The notes beneath the pieces were generated by a model. It did no database searches, was not told the origin of the DNA, and worked only from the letters and a program-made list of their open reading frames with translations. Shown here piece by piece: positions 9,415 through 20,386 of a stretch of 43,797 bases of DNA (positions within the stretch are counted from its first letter, which is position 1; the number at the start of each line of letters is the position of its first letter). This DNA comes from Zancudomyces culisetae. Taxonomy: Eukaryota > Kickxellomycota > Harpellomycetes > Harpellales > Legeriomycetaceae. The stretch is taken from the NCBI GenBank assembly GCA_001969505.1, contig LSSK01001882.1, positions 1 to 43,797 on the forward strand, given 5' to 3'. The position numbers and the translations under genes were made by a program.

Positions 9415-11872
9415 ATGAGTTACAATCTGGTACTAGCGCAAAAGGGCTCGCCGATTCCATTTAGTAAGTACTTTTTACTGGTTTTAATTTTGGTTTTGTA
9501 GCGAGTTCTTAAAGTGAAATATAATTGACTGATGGGTATAAAAAAAACAAAAAATAGTTGCGGCAGCAGTAGCAGAGCACATCAATGCAAATTTCAAAGA
9601 AACAACAGTAAAGGTCGAATGGACTGCTGGAAACAATGTGGGTACAGGTAAAGAAAAACTCAATGCTAAGCTAAGCAAAACAGGTGGCCAAGGCGGTGCA
9701 GATTTGCTTGGAGAGGAGCAGGTTGTCGAAAAGCTTTTGGAAATAGTGGCAATAAAGGACGAGGAAATCAAGGAATATGTTACTCTTGGAAAGGAGATGA
9801 GCAAAGGAGGATTCAGCAAGTTTTTGGAGGGCACAGCAAAGCTTGAGGAACATTTAAAGATGAGAAGCTACCTTGTAGGATACGAAAGCACGATTGCAGA
9901 TGAGTTAGTGTGGGGGGTACTGCGGGGCTCTGCGGCGTTCCAGAAGAACATTAAAGCTAACAGTGAGCAAATTGGGGAAAATGTAAAGAGGTGGTATAAA
10001 CACATTATGGAAACATCTACCGGAAAGGCAGTGATGGAAGGGTTTAGCAAACGTGTTGATGAAAAGGCTGGGGGAAAGAAGGAGGACCAGGGTAACTTCG
10101 AACTCGGGTTGAAGAACTTGGAGTACGGAAAAGTATGCACACGGTTCCCACCAGAACCCAGTGGCTATTTGCATATTGGACATGCAAAGGCAGCACTTTT
10201 GAATGAGCACATAGCCAAGAGCAATGGAGGAAGGCTGATAGTCCGGTTTGACGATACAAACCCAACAAAGGAGAAGGAAGAGTTTGAGGAGTCAATAGTG
10301 GAGGATTTGAGGCTTTTGGGAATCAAGGCAGACCAGATTACACACACGTCAGACTACTTTGACAAGCTAGAAGAGTATGCATGGAAACTGATCGAGATTG
10401 GCAAGGCGTACGTTGATGACACTGACCAGGCAACAATGCGTGAACAGCGTATGCATGGTGAAAAGAGTAGATGTCGAGACCTTAGCATAGAGGAGAACAA
10501 GGCACGATTTAGTGAAATAATCAAGGGCAGCGAAGAGGCAATCAGCAAAGGGTACTGTCTGCGCGCCAAGATTAGCGTTGACGACAAGAACAAGGCACTT
10601 AGAGATCCCGTCATCTTCCGTATCAATTTGACCCCACATCACCGTACTGGCACCAAATACAAAGCATATCCACTCTACGACTTTGCTGTTCCTATTGTTG
10701 ATGCACTTGAAGGTGTGACGCATGCTCTGCGCTCCAACGAGTACCGCGATCGCAACCCAATGTACTATTGGTTCATCGATACACTCTCCCTACGCAAAGT
10801 TCAGATTTGTGATTTCTCACGCCTTAACTTTGTCTATACTCTATTGTCCAAGCGCAAGCTGCAGTGGTTTGTTGACCAAAACTTGGTTACAGGCTGGGAT
10901 GATCCCCGTTTCCCAACTGTCCGAGGAATCCGTCGCAGAGGTTTAACTATCTCTGCACTTAAACAGTACGTTTTGATGCAAGGAGCATCACAGAACCAGT
11001 TGCTTTTGGAATGGGACAAGTTGTGGGCACTCAACAAAAAAGTCATCGATCCCGTAGCTCCTAGATTTACTGCCGTCAAAGCTCAGGGTTGTATAACTGC
11101 TACTCTAACTGGCCCCGACGCGTTTGCTGCCCCCGAGCAGCGCTCCTTGCCCAAGCACAAAAAGAATCCCGACCTCGGTTCCAAATCCATCACCTACTCT
11201 AACGAAATCTATCTCGAACACGACGACGTCTCTTCCTTTGCTCTCAACGAAGAAATCACTCTAATGGATTTGGGCAATGCCTTTGTTCGCTCCATTGACC
11301 TGCCAAACAACTCGATCACTTTGGAACTGAACCTTAAGGGTGATTACAAGCTTACCTCCAAAAAAGTCACTTGGTTGTCTACCGCCACTTCCGCAAATGC
11401 CACATTGTTGGACTATGACTACCTGATTAACAAGCCAAAACTCGATGAGTCTGACGATTTCACATCTGTTTTAACCACCACTCCCACCATCTTTGAAACC
11501 CCTGCACTCGTCGACCCTAATGTACTCAATCTCAATATCGGCGACATTATTCAGTTTGAACGTAAGGGCTACTTTGTCCTTGATTCATTCACCGACAAAT
11601 CCCCCAACTTTATTAGCATTCCTGATGGAAAAGCCGCAAATTTGGCTTCCAAATCCAACGTCTCCGCACCTGCAAAGGAAAAGACCCCCAAATCCTCCAA
11701 AAAGGACTCCAAAAAGGATTCTAAAAAAAGTTCGAAAAACAAGTCTGCCTCTGCTTCTGCAAAATCCACACCTGCTTCCGAAATAATGTACCAAATCGAT
11801 CCTGTTTTATCACACGACCCTCTTGACCCCTCATCGTTGTCATCCATGTACCTTGTGGAGCGCTACTATTAA
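9415..11872 (+). CDS. GUS1: Cytosolic glutamyl-tRNA synthetase (eukaryotic/archaeal type)
   Basis: Charges tRNA(Glu) with glutamate in the cytosol. Exons 9415-9463 and 9558-11872 (intron GTAAGT...ATAG, phase 1) give 787 residues. Residues 1-200 form the GST-like N-terminal domain that in yeast Gus1 docks onto Arc1. The class I catalytic core follows: FPPEPSGYLHIGHAKAA with HIGH at 222-225, FDDTNP for substrate binding, and a KMSKS-like LLSKR at about 445-449. The eukaryotic-type beta-barrel anticodon-binding domain comes next (motif FERKGYF). Near the end, a Lys/Ser/Ala-rich low-complexity stretch of about 40 residues, starting near 11670, separates the barrel from a short tail ending MYLVERYY. 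The short first exon is needed to complete the GST-like start (MSYNLVLAQKGSPIPF). It converges on the ABC gene with 203 bases between stops. Confidence 0.95.
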
Positions 11873-12075
11873 TTAGTCTTTTTTTTTATCTCTATTTTTA
11901 TTTTTACTAATATAATTCAAATATACTTGAACTCAATTCCATTGTTGTTGAACACGCGAATTAATAAAATATAATTTAATCTAGCAAAAAATACAGCAGC
12001 CTTCCTTTTCCCCTCCCCTCCCACCCCCACGAAATAAAAACTAAAAAATGAAAATAAACAGTAAAATAGCAGCAA

Positions 12076-15000
12076 TTAGCCGAGCTGCACTATCATGTCA
12101 CTTGTGAAGTGTTTGCCTTCTTCAACGCTGACCAATTTTCCGTTGTCAAACACTAGAACCTTATCTGAATCGGCGATTGTGTTTATTCTGTGTGCAATCG
12201 TAATTATTGTATTATCCTTAAACTCAGAGCGGATCAGGCCTTGAATCAAATTGTCCGTCTCTGGGTCTATTGCCGCAGTTGCTTCGTCCATCACTATTAT
12301 TTTACAGTCCTTAACCAATGCTCTTGCTAGACACATTAACTGGCGCTGTCCAACACTAAAATTAGTGCCTCCCTGGTACACAGTCGCATCCAGCTGCCCA
12401 TCAAGCTGTTGAATATATGGCTTCAAATGCGTAAGTTCCAACACACGCCATAACTCTTCATCACTTTTCCGTAAAGCGTTTCTACTGGTATCTTCGCCAC
12501 CTTCTGTATCCTCAGTACATGACGTAGGATCCAGGTTGAACCGTACTGTCCCTGAAAACAGCACAGGGTCTTGTGGGATTATCGATATCCTTGATCGCAA
12601 ATCATGCAATCCGATTTTGGTAATATCAATTCCATCAATAAAAATATGTCCTTCATATGGCTCAATAATCCTAAACAGTCCAAGGGTCAAGCTTGTCTTT
12701 CCTGCACCTGTACGGCCAACTATACCAACTTTTTCCCTTGGATTTATGTTAACATTGATGTCACGTAGTACACAATTGGGTAGTTCAGGTCGATATTTGA
12801 CGCTGTAGTTTACAAATTCAATCTTGCCATCACTTGGCCATGATGGGTCAAGCTGCGCATCTTTAATGGTGAAGGGTGCCTCTGACGGCAAATTCGAGTA
12901 CTCGTCAATACGCTCTAGTGAAACCACTTCAATCTCCATTTCACGATACATTCGAATATACCAGTTCATGGACCGGGTAATACTTAGGGCATATGTCATA
13001 CACAACCCAAATGTTGATGCGGAAGACTTGACAAACTCCGGTTTGTTATTCAAAAATAGTATGCTTGTAATTGCAATGAAAAATAATATTGATGCCGAAA
13101 CCAACTCTAATCGTACCGATATCCATCTACCAAGCCCCAGGTTGCTGTAAACCGCTCGTTGATTAATATTGACCATTTCAATATTGTCGTTAATAAACCT
13201 ATTTCCCTGACCAAATGCCCTTATCGTTTGAACGCCATAAATGTTTTCTTGAAATTGTTGATAAATAGGTGACCGCGAAACCGAATCTAACCTTTTCAAA
13301 TCTCGGCTTACTTGCAAAAATATTCTTTGCAATGCTCCATACACAAATATCAGTGGGAAAACAACCACCAAAAATATCGGTAACGCAAACGCAATCGCCA
13401 TCACGCTAAGCGTTACCTGTAGAAGCAGCTGTAACCATTCCATAATCGAACCAGGTAATTCGTCATCAATCGTGCTTTGATCTTTACTAAATCTGTTCAG
13501 TATTCTCCCTACCGGTGTGGTATCAAAAAATGACATTGGGCTGCTAAACACACTAACAAGCATTTTCTCATGACTCACCCTTGCGCCATTTGTTGCACAC
13601 CCAGCCCACAATACGTATGTCCTAAGCATTACGAATAACCCAATAATAATTCCAAATAGTGTGTATCCAACCAAGTAGTATTTATTGTTCTCATTTCCAT
13701 CATTAGAATCATCACTCCATAACTTAAGCCAGTAATTGCTGCCTACAAGTGCCGACGTGTTTAATAAAATCGATCCCAGGAATATCAGCACTGACCATAT
13801 TCCACAAGATTTCAAATACTCCTTATAGATCCGCATCTTTACCCGTCCGCTCTCTGATTTTTCCGCGGCTATTAGCCTTCCTACTTCTGTGTCATCACCA
13901 ATGTCTTTGGTATAGCTTTTGTTTACCATTCTGTTTTTGTATGGTTCAATACTGGCTCGAGGAAGCGTAGACGCCGAGGATCGCCTTGAACTCGAACAGG
14001 CAATTTCTGGATCAGCTGAATAGGTTGGTGGTTGAGCATCGTTTTCAGGTAATAACGTTTGATTGTGTTTGCCCTGTGTAATATTTCCAATAAGCTCTTG
14101 TTGTTGCAGCCCATTCTGTTGATCCTGCTGCTGCATACCATCGTTTATAACAAGTGGTTCTGATACTCCTGTCACATCACCTTTACTTTTCCCCTCCTCT
14201 GAGTGTACTGCGCTGACATTTCCAAATTCCCTGACCAGCGCGTTCATTTGACCATCTTTTCTACTGTTTAACTCTTCGAACTTTCCTATTTCTACCAACT
14301 TTCCACCCTTCAACAACGCAACAGAATCGCATTGTGATAAGTATGGTATTGCATTTGTTACCAAAATCCTACACCGCGTATTTAACATTCCATTAGGTCC
14401 TATTACATGCTCAAATATGTGTTCTCCAACATGCGCATCTACAGCTGCCAATGGATCATCAAACATATAAATATCGGCTCGTGAATATACAGCTCTTGCA
14501 AGTGACACCCTTGCCTTTTGTCCTCCCGACAAATTGATTCCCCGCTCACCTATTTCGGTCAAGTCTCCACTTGGCATCATTTTTAGGTCAACCTCCAGCG
14601 CACACGCTCTGATCGTACGCTCATAAAACTGTTTATCATATTTGTAGCCAAACAAAATGTTTTCTCTAATTGTGGCATTCATTATCCATGGCTGCTGTGC
14701 AGCATATGCCATTGAGCCTCTAGTCGTAATACTCCCGGTTTTAACATACATTTCGCCCAGAATGGCCGAAATCAGTGATGATTTACCGCTTGCTACCTGC
14801 CCAACAACAGCCAGCAGTTCATCATTTTCTACAGCTAGCGTGATTTGGGATAGTGTCGGTTGCACCCCATCCTTGTCCCAGAAAACATCGACATTGTCGG
14901 TCTGAACCAGCTTTGTTTTGGTATCACCGTGTTTATTTCGTGAATACTCTAGTCTGGTTATCCCTCTCTTGCTGATTTCGTCACAAATCAAGAATGATTT

Positions 15001-16898
15001 AATACGTTCAATTCCAACCCCTGCTTCTGCCAGAGCTGCTATCATTCCTGGTAGGGAATTAAAGGGAAACCTCAACACATTAAAAAGTGAAAGTGATACG
15101 AATATTAGCTTTGCATTGAGGGGTCCTCTTGATACCCCATCAAATAATGTGTAAGCTGCAAATGTTGTCAACGAAACTAAAAATGGGCTTATGTTTGAAA
15201 GCAGAGCTGAGTAGCTGAATTGCAACCCTAGCTTCTTTATAACTGTGAGCTCTGCATTGTCTCTAACTTTTCGAATCCTATTCATAAATTCATTTTCCCA
15301 AGCATACAGCTTTAGTATCTTTATTCCTTCAAGCGCTTCTGAAAGCAATGCAATTCTTATGTCACGGTTTTTCATTTTTGTCAGTTGAATCTTTCTCAAT
15401 TTTTCTCGTATCCAGAAGTTTGTAGGTAGTGATGTAATAATTACAAGCACTCCAAATAGAGATGTCCATCCAATTGTATCATATAACATATACATTGCTA
15501 TTACAGTCTGGAATGGTGCTGACCACAGTATATGTCCATGTTGACAAAAAGTTGAAACGCGTGATGTATCTATCACCATTCTGTTTACGATGTCACCTGT
15601 TGAGAACTTGGAATTGTTACTTGATGATATCACCATTGACTTTTTGTATATGGCTGTGCTCAACCCTGTCCGTACACCTAAACTAGCATTTAAAGCCTTT
15701 CCAAAATATTGGTTCATAAACAGTGTTTGAACTACTGATGACACCAATACCACTATTGAAATGTACACCCCGTGTGAGTATGGTTTTCTTTCGGCTTCAT
15801 TGTCACTTCCTTGAGATGTTATAAACTCTATAAGCATCTTCAGTAACACTGGCTGGACAAACTGTAGTGTATCATGTCCTAATTTTAAAATTCCTGCTAT
15901 CGCGTACTGCCTCCCATACGTTTTCGCCAACGCAATTACCAAATTTTCCCTTTGATTTGCCCTTTCGTTGACCCAGTTGCTCCAAAATTTGTCTGCTGTA
16001 TTTTTTGTCTGATATTCCATGGGTAGCTGCGGTAAATCCTCACTATTCAGATCTCTTTGGTTTCCTAGCTTTATCAATGGCCACATCCACCAAAATGTCA
16101 GCATCGACAGAATATTTGCATTATCTTCTGGGTTGATATCAACATTCTCTTGGGCGTTCTGATCCTCACCTAGATAGAAATACGCGGTATTTGCTGATTT
16201 CGCCATTTCTAGACCTAACAATGCACTTAGTATTACTACTTCCGTCAACATCACAACCAGTATTGTGATTGATATGTTATAATCTACTTGTCTTAGAATT
16301 GTATGGCCAATAAATATTTTAATTATCACCATGAACAACCAGTAGAATTGATGTGCTTTTGAAGAGTATCTGCTTTTTAGATCATTCAGCTTTTGGTATT
16401 TTGACATTATCAATAATGCCGACAGTTCTACAACCTGAACAATTTCAAAAATATTTATTTTTGCTTTGTATGTTTTAAACAGGTGAAGTATCTTTATCGT
16501 GTTGATAAGTAGTAGAGCCAGTATTAGAATCTATTTGGTTAAAGTACCAATATATTTACACTATGGATTACAAAATAGTAGACTGTCTTCTGCAGGTTTT
16601 CCTCAAAAAAATACCAAATAGCTACAAGAATTGACAACAAGTATTATTAAATAATAAAAGTGCAATATACCTTTTTAGCTGCCTCCCTACCCAACCGTCG
16701 ATGGTATACCATATGAGTCGCTTGAGCCTCTAATCGTGAGACGTTCAAAAGTCCCACAACAATAAACAATAGTTGTATCGGCAGCAACATAGCCAAATGC
16801 TCAAAACATAGAGTAAAATCCAGTTTTTCATGCCCTCCAAATGGGCCCCATCCTTCACTACACGGACATGTTGTAAAACTAGTATTTGTAAATAACAT
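12076..16898 (-). CDS. ABCC/MRP-type transporter (YCF1/BPT1-like)
   Basis: Full-length ATP-driven exporter of glutathione conjugates and organic anions, usually vacuolar in fungi. Exons 16898-16671 and 16530-12076 (intron GTATAT...ATAG, phase 0) give 1560 residues, typical for the family (yeast Ycf1 is 1515). The first exon encodes the extracytosolic start of TMD0 (CSEGWGPF then DFTLCFE), diagnostic of ABCC proteins, and a membrane helix. TMD1, NBD1, linker, TMD2 and NBD2 follow. NBD1 has Walker A GQVASGKSS (Lys659), signature LSGGQKARVSLARA and Walker B FDDPLAAVDAH, with Asp in place of the catalytic Glu as usual in ABCC NBD1. NBD2 has GRTGAGKTS (Lys1354), FSVGQRQL and MDEATAAID. The linker, before TMD2, is Gln/Ser-rich with basic and Ser-rich stretches, plausible phosphorylation sites. 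The ATG at 16898 was chosen over an in-frame GTG just upstream. Confidence 0.95.
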
Positions 16899-17728
16899 GA
16901 CCACTGTTTACGGGTATTCGCTTCTGGTCCCGACCTTGATTTCTAATCTGAATTCAACTTTGGTTTTATTGCAATGTTCAACAAGCTTTACAAAGTTATA
17001 TTTGTATTTAGAATGAACGGTGCAAGGAAATAATTGTTTTTATTGCATTTTTCTTGTTACTCTTTAGACAAAATATATATGAATATAGGGTAGCTTATAC
17101 AGAAAGGGACTACGAAATCTGGGACATTGACCATTAAAATCTGATTAGCGAGTTTGGGTTTATTTACCCAAAAAAAAAAACTCGGAAAAAAGGATATATA
17201 TAATTGAGCCATTTGATTTGGTAGCAAGTGAATGTGATTAGATATACTAAGGCATCACTAATGTCTATTCGCTTAGAAAATGGCTCAAATAAATTAGGTT
17301 CAAATTATTTGACGTATCGTAATGTGTATAGCATTTTCATTCCGAAAAACTTGAAAGTTCATCATGGCCGGGAAGTCTGGGTTTCATAATTGTTTGTTAT
17401 TTCCCGGCTTTTTGCATTTGTATCAATTATTCAATCTGAAATTAACTATTGGGATTGAAAATATGGTAAATGGAATCGGGATATATCATATATCAGTCTG
17501 CATATTTAAAACATATTATCTAGCTATGCTTTTCAACCCATCTGAATGACCAGGTTTTTCATAGGTCATTAAAAGCAATAAAAGACGGAACAAGAATCGA
17601 TTTACTATTATTATGTTTATTTAAAGTGGTTAACTTCAATGCCATCTCTACATATCAAATTTCCCAAAAACCTCATGTTATGTAAAGTACACCTAAAATA
17701 ATGGCAAGAAAAACGTACTATAGAACTT
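16899..17728. other. Intergenic: ABC transporter 5' region and GST 3' region
   Basis: About 830 bases. It contains A-runs around 17169 and several short frames with no support (for example 17364-17549, a poorly coding-like 61-codon frame). It should include the ABC gene promoter, but no unambiguous TATA box stands out. Confidence 0.5.
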
Positions 17729-18499
17729 TTATATGTATTCGTAGTGTGGCAATATGATAGTATCTTTATTGGCCTTATCTTGCCATTCCAAAACATATTT
17801 ATGGTTCATAACTTTGTTCATGTATTCTAGTGCAAACTCATCCTTAACTGGTAGACTGTAGTGCTTGATTCTGTATACGACTGGAACAAAAAATGCATCG
17901 ACCAACCCAAAAGTACCAAACAAGAAACCCTGATCCTCAGAGGCAGCGTCTGAGCTATCAGACTTACGCTCTACATACTTTTCTCTACAAGATTTCCAAA
18001 GAGAAATTATTCTTGTCAATTCTTTTTCTACATTTGTGTTATCCCACCATTTCTCGGGGGTAAATGGACGCTTTGTCACAAAATTGCTTGAACAATGGGT
18101 TCGAATTGCAGGAAACCCTGAATGCATTTCAGCAATTGCTGAACGCGCAAGGGCTCTGCACTCCCAATCAGATGGGTAAAGTGCGTTTTTTGCGGCTGTG
18201 TTTCCAGTCTCAGTTGCGTACTCGTAAGCCCACTCGGCAATTGCGAACGAATCCCAAATATTGTGTGACTTTCCTGTATCTTTGCCACTCTCATCTGTAG
18301 TGGTCAGCGTGACGCATGGGAATAGCTTTGATGGTGATATCTTCTCTGCCTTGCTGGAAAAGTCTGGGTCGATCAGATTCAGCGTATCTTCTTCAAAGTC
18401 CACGCCTAGCAGTTTTAACGCAAACCAACCTCTACATGACCAAGATGAATACCTAGGGTTCACTCCAGTAAACTTTACCTGTGATACTTTGGATGACAT
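17729..18499 (-). CDS. Glutathione S-transferase-like protein
   Basis: A 256-residue single-exon protein. The N-terminal thioredoxin-fold domain carries NPRYSSWSCRGWFALKLLGV, the start typical of a bacterial/fungal soluble GST group, with the Ser-Ser-Trp-Ser turn in the position that activates glutathione. A Pro at the SPSKLFPCVTL segment corresponds to the conserved cis-Pro before strand 3. The SFAIAEWAYEY segment matches the glutathione gamma-glutamyl site helix (usually D/E-S-x-A-I). The C-terminal all-alpha domain contains GTFGLVDAFFVPVVYRI, matching the N-capping box region (usually G-x-x-x-A-D). A role in conjugation or detoxification is inferred. The substrate is unknown. It is divergent from QRI7 with 279 bases between start codons. 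Confidence 0.88.
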   Translation of the reverse strand: MSSKVSQVKFTGVNPRYSSWSCRGWFALKLLGVDFEEDTLNLIDPDFSSKAEKISPSKLFPCVTLTTTDESGKDTGKSHNIWDSFAIAEWAYEYATETGNTAAKNALYPSDWECRALARSAIAEMHSGFPAIRTHCSSNFVTKRPFTPEKWWDNTNVEKELTRIISLWKSCREKYVERKSDSSDAASEDQGFLFGTFGLVDAFFVPVVYRIKHYSLPVKDEFALEYMNKVMNHKYVLEWQDKANKDTIILPHYEYI

Positions 18500-18778
18500 T
18501 GCTTCTTACTTTTGTGTGGATATTTGTAGAATCGGATTTAGGAATTCTGTCTTCTTTATATCCCAACATATTTTTTTGTTTATTTCGTCGATTTTGGTGG
18601 AAAACAATTAGTAAGCAAACAGGAGAAAAATTAACAAAAAGATTAAAAAAAACAACGAAATTAGTGATTCAATGACAGATTATGTGCAAATCGTTATTAT
18701 TTTAATCAATGGTATACTTTGTTTATTATTTTGTTTCAAAGTGATACTATTGAACTCCAACCTATCGAGCTCTTGCAA
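18500..18778. promoter_or_regulatory. Compact bidirectional promoter, GST / QRI7
   Basis: Only 279 bases separate two divergent ATGs, so both promoters must lie here unless they overlap genes. The sequence is A/T-rich with A-runs at about 18640-18660 and no clear TATA box, in line with constitutive housekeeping expression. Confidence 0.5.
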
Positions 18779-20047
18779 ATGTTTAGGTCAACGTGTAAGT
18801 TACTACAACGAAATCTGAATTTTCAAAGAAATAAATCGACAATAAAGATTTTGGGAATAGAAAGCTCATGTGATGATTCCGGAGTTGCAATAGTTACTGG
18901 TGACGGTGAGATAGTAAAAGAGCTTAAACAGAGTCAGACAAAGGTGCATTCTGGGTATGGAGGAGTAATGCCATCCGTGGCTGCACAGCTTCATTTGCAG
19001 AATCTGCCACAATTACTGGCGCAGCTCGTGAATGGACCACCCAAGGCCGTGGACATTTGGTCGGAAATTGATGCAATAGCTGTAACTAGAGGACCAGGAT
19101 TACCCTCTAGCCTAGCTGTTGGGTTGACGGCAGGCAAAGTGCTTGCAGGTGTGTTTAACAAAAAACTAATTGGAGTTCATCACATGCATGCCCACGCGCT
19201 GGTGGCAAGGATGGAAAATCAAAATGTGCAATTTCCGTATTACTGCTTGCTTATCAGTGGTGGGCATAGTATGCTGGTGGTTGTCCATGGGGTGGCGAAA
19301 TTTGAAGTTTTGGCGACAACCCTCGATGATAGCATTGGCGACACGTTTGATAAGGTATCGAGATATTGTATAGACAAAATCAATAATTACTTTGACTCTC
19401 AGTCAAAAGAAAACGAGGCGGAAATTAGGGATTTCGGGCCTAGATTGGAAACGATGGCTAAAAGGGGAGATGAGGATAAATACCAGTTTACAATGCCCCT
19501 GACTAAGGCTAAACATAAGGGAAACAACAACTATAGCTTTTGCGGAATCAAAACAGAGATATATCGGTACGGCTGTCATAATATCCAGGATCAACAGGGT
19601 GTGGAGCATTCAGCACTTGGCGAAGGGAACAAAGAAATCAATAGCTATGGAAGTAAGATCAACAAAAACAGGAATTTCAAAGATGTACACTATTTGCTGG
19701 AAAGCGAACAGCAGGTATATGACTTGGCAGCCAGCTTCCAGCGCCATATAACCAACCACTTGACCAGACAAACATCAAAAAACATTTTGCAATTCAGCCA
19801 TGAAAATAGCGATACAGCCAAAAAGATCAAGACATTGGTGGTCAGTGGTGGAGTGGCATCAAATGTATATATTCGAACAAAACTGGAAAAGATGTGTACA
19901 GAACTGGGGCTGGAATTTTTTGCACCTTCGGCAAGGTTGTGTACTGATAATGGGGTGATGATTGCATGGAATGGTGTGGAGAGGTATAGAATGGGAATGT
20001 TTGATGATATGGACATAACAATTAAACAGCGATGGCCATTGCAGTAA
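18779..20047 (+). CDS. QRI7: Mitochondrial tRNA N6-threonylcarbamoyladenosine synthase (Qri7/OSGEPL1, TsaD family)
   Basis: Transfers threonylcarbamoyl to A37 of ANN-decoding tRNAs in mitochondria, giving t6A. The start at 18779 yields 422 residues beginning with an Arg/Lys/Ser-rich, acid-free leader typical of mitochondrial import. TsaD motifs are present in order: GIESSCDDSG, HHMHAH with metal-binding histidines at about 134-139, LISGGHSML, DDSIGDTFDKVSR, GIKT, and GGVASN near the C-terminus. The metal-binding Asp lies in LCTDNGVMIAW. Two segments look inserted relative to the compact TsaD fold: about 20 residues after DKVSRYC, and about 40 polar residues between GIKTEIYR and YDLAASFQRH. 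An upstream in-frame extension without ATG exists, but the ATG at 18779 fits the leader. It is convergent with MRS2. Confidence 0.94.
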   Translation: MFRSTCKLLQRNLNFQRNKSTIKILGIESSCDDSGVAIVTGDGEIVKELKQSQTKVHSGYGGVMPSVAAQLHLQNLPQLLAQLVNGPPKAVDIWSEIDAIAVTRGPGLPSSLAVGLTAGKVLAGVFNKKLIGVHHMHAHALVARMENQNVQFPYYCLLISGGHSMLVVVHGVAKFEVLATTLDDSIGDTFDKVSRYCIDKINNYFDSQSKENEAEIRDFGPRLETMAKRGDEDKYQFTMPLTKAKHKGNNNYSFCGIKTEIYRYGCHNIQDQQGVEHSALGEGNKEINSYGSKINKNRNFKDVHYLLESEQQVYDLAASFQRHITNHLTRQTSKNILQFSHENSDTAKKIKTLVVSGGVASNVYIRTKLEKMCTELGLEFFAPSARLCTDNGVMIAWNGVERYRMGMFDDMDITIKQRWPLQ

Positions 20048-20386
20048 TATCAAAATAACAATAAAATAAACATGAAATTAAAAAAGGCTTGTCTAAAGAT
20101 AACCGAATTAAAGATATTTAGGATATTGAATTTTCTATTATATTAGATTTGATCTGATTTGATTTGATATGGTATGGTATGAGTGATGATAAACAATAGA
20201 CTTAGAAGTAGAGCGAAATAATAATAAACAATCAATAATTTTACAATAAAACTGCCAAGCTCTTGGATACCAACAAAACTCTTTTTTTTTCTTTTTCTTA
20301 TTCTTTCTGTTCGGGGAGAGAGTAGGAGAGGGAGAAGGAAGTAGTAGTCTAAAGTATTTTATATTCGCACGATTGTGTTTAGAGCA
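20048..20386. other. Convergent 3' region of QRI7 and MRS2 with simple repeats
   Basis: A 339-base gap between two stop codons. It contains AT-rich poly(A)-signal-like sequences, a GATTTG/GGTAT simple-repeat stretch at about 20145-20185 and a T-rich run at about 20281. No gene is seen. Confidence 0.6.

Noticed and set aside
9484-10723. Several minus-strand frames of 60-118 codons opposite GluRS
   Set aside because: They are Ser/Leu/Cys-rich shadows of the GluRS reading frame without any feature of their own.
3656-17549. Two small frames (3656-3844 and 17364-17549) both ending in a LAxLFNPS-like string
   Set aside because: The similarity is limited to about eight residues, and the upstream nucleotides do not align. 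It is most likely coincidence, not a repeated element.
18098-18112. GGTTCGAATTGC, resembling a tRNA T-loop
   Set aside because: It lies inside the GST coding sequence, and no cloverleaf can be drawn around it.
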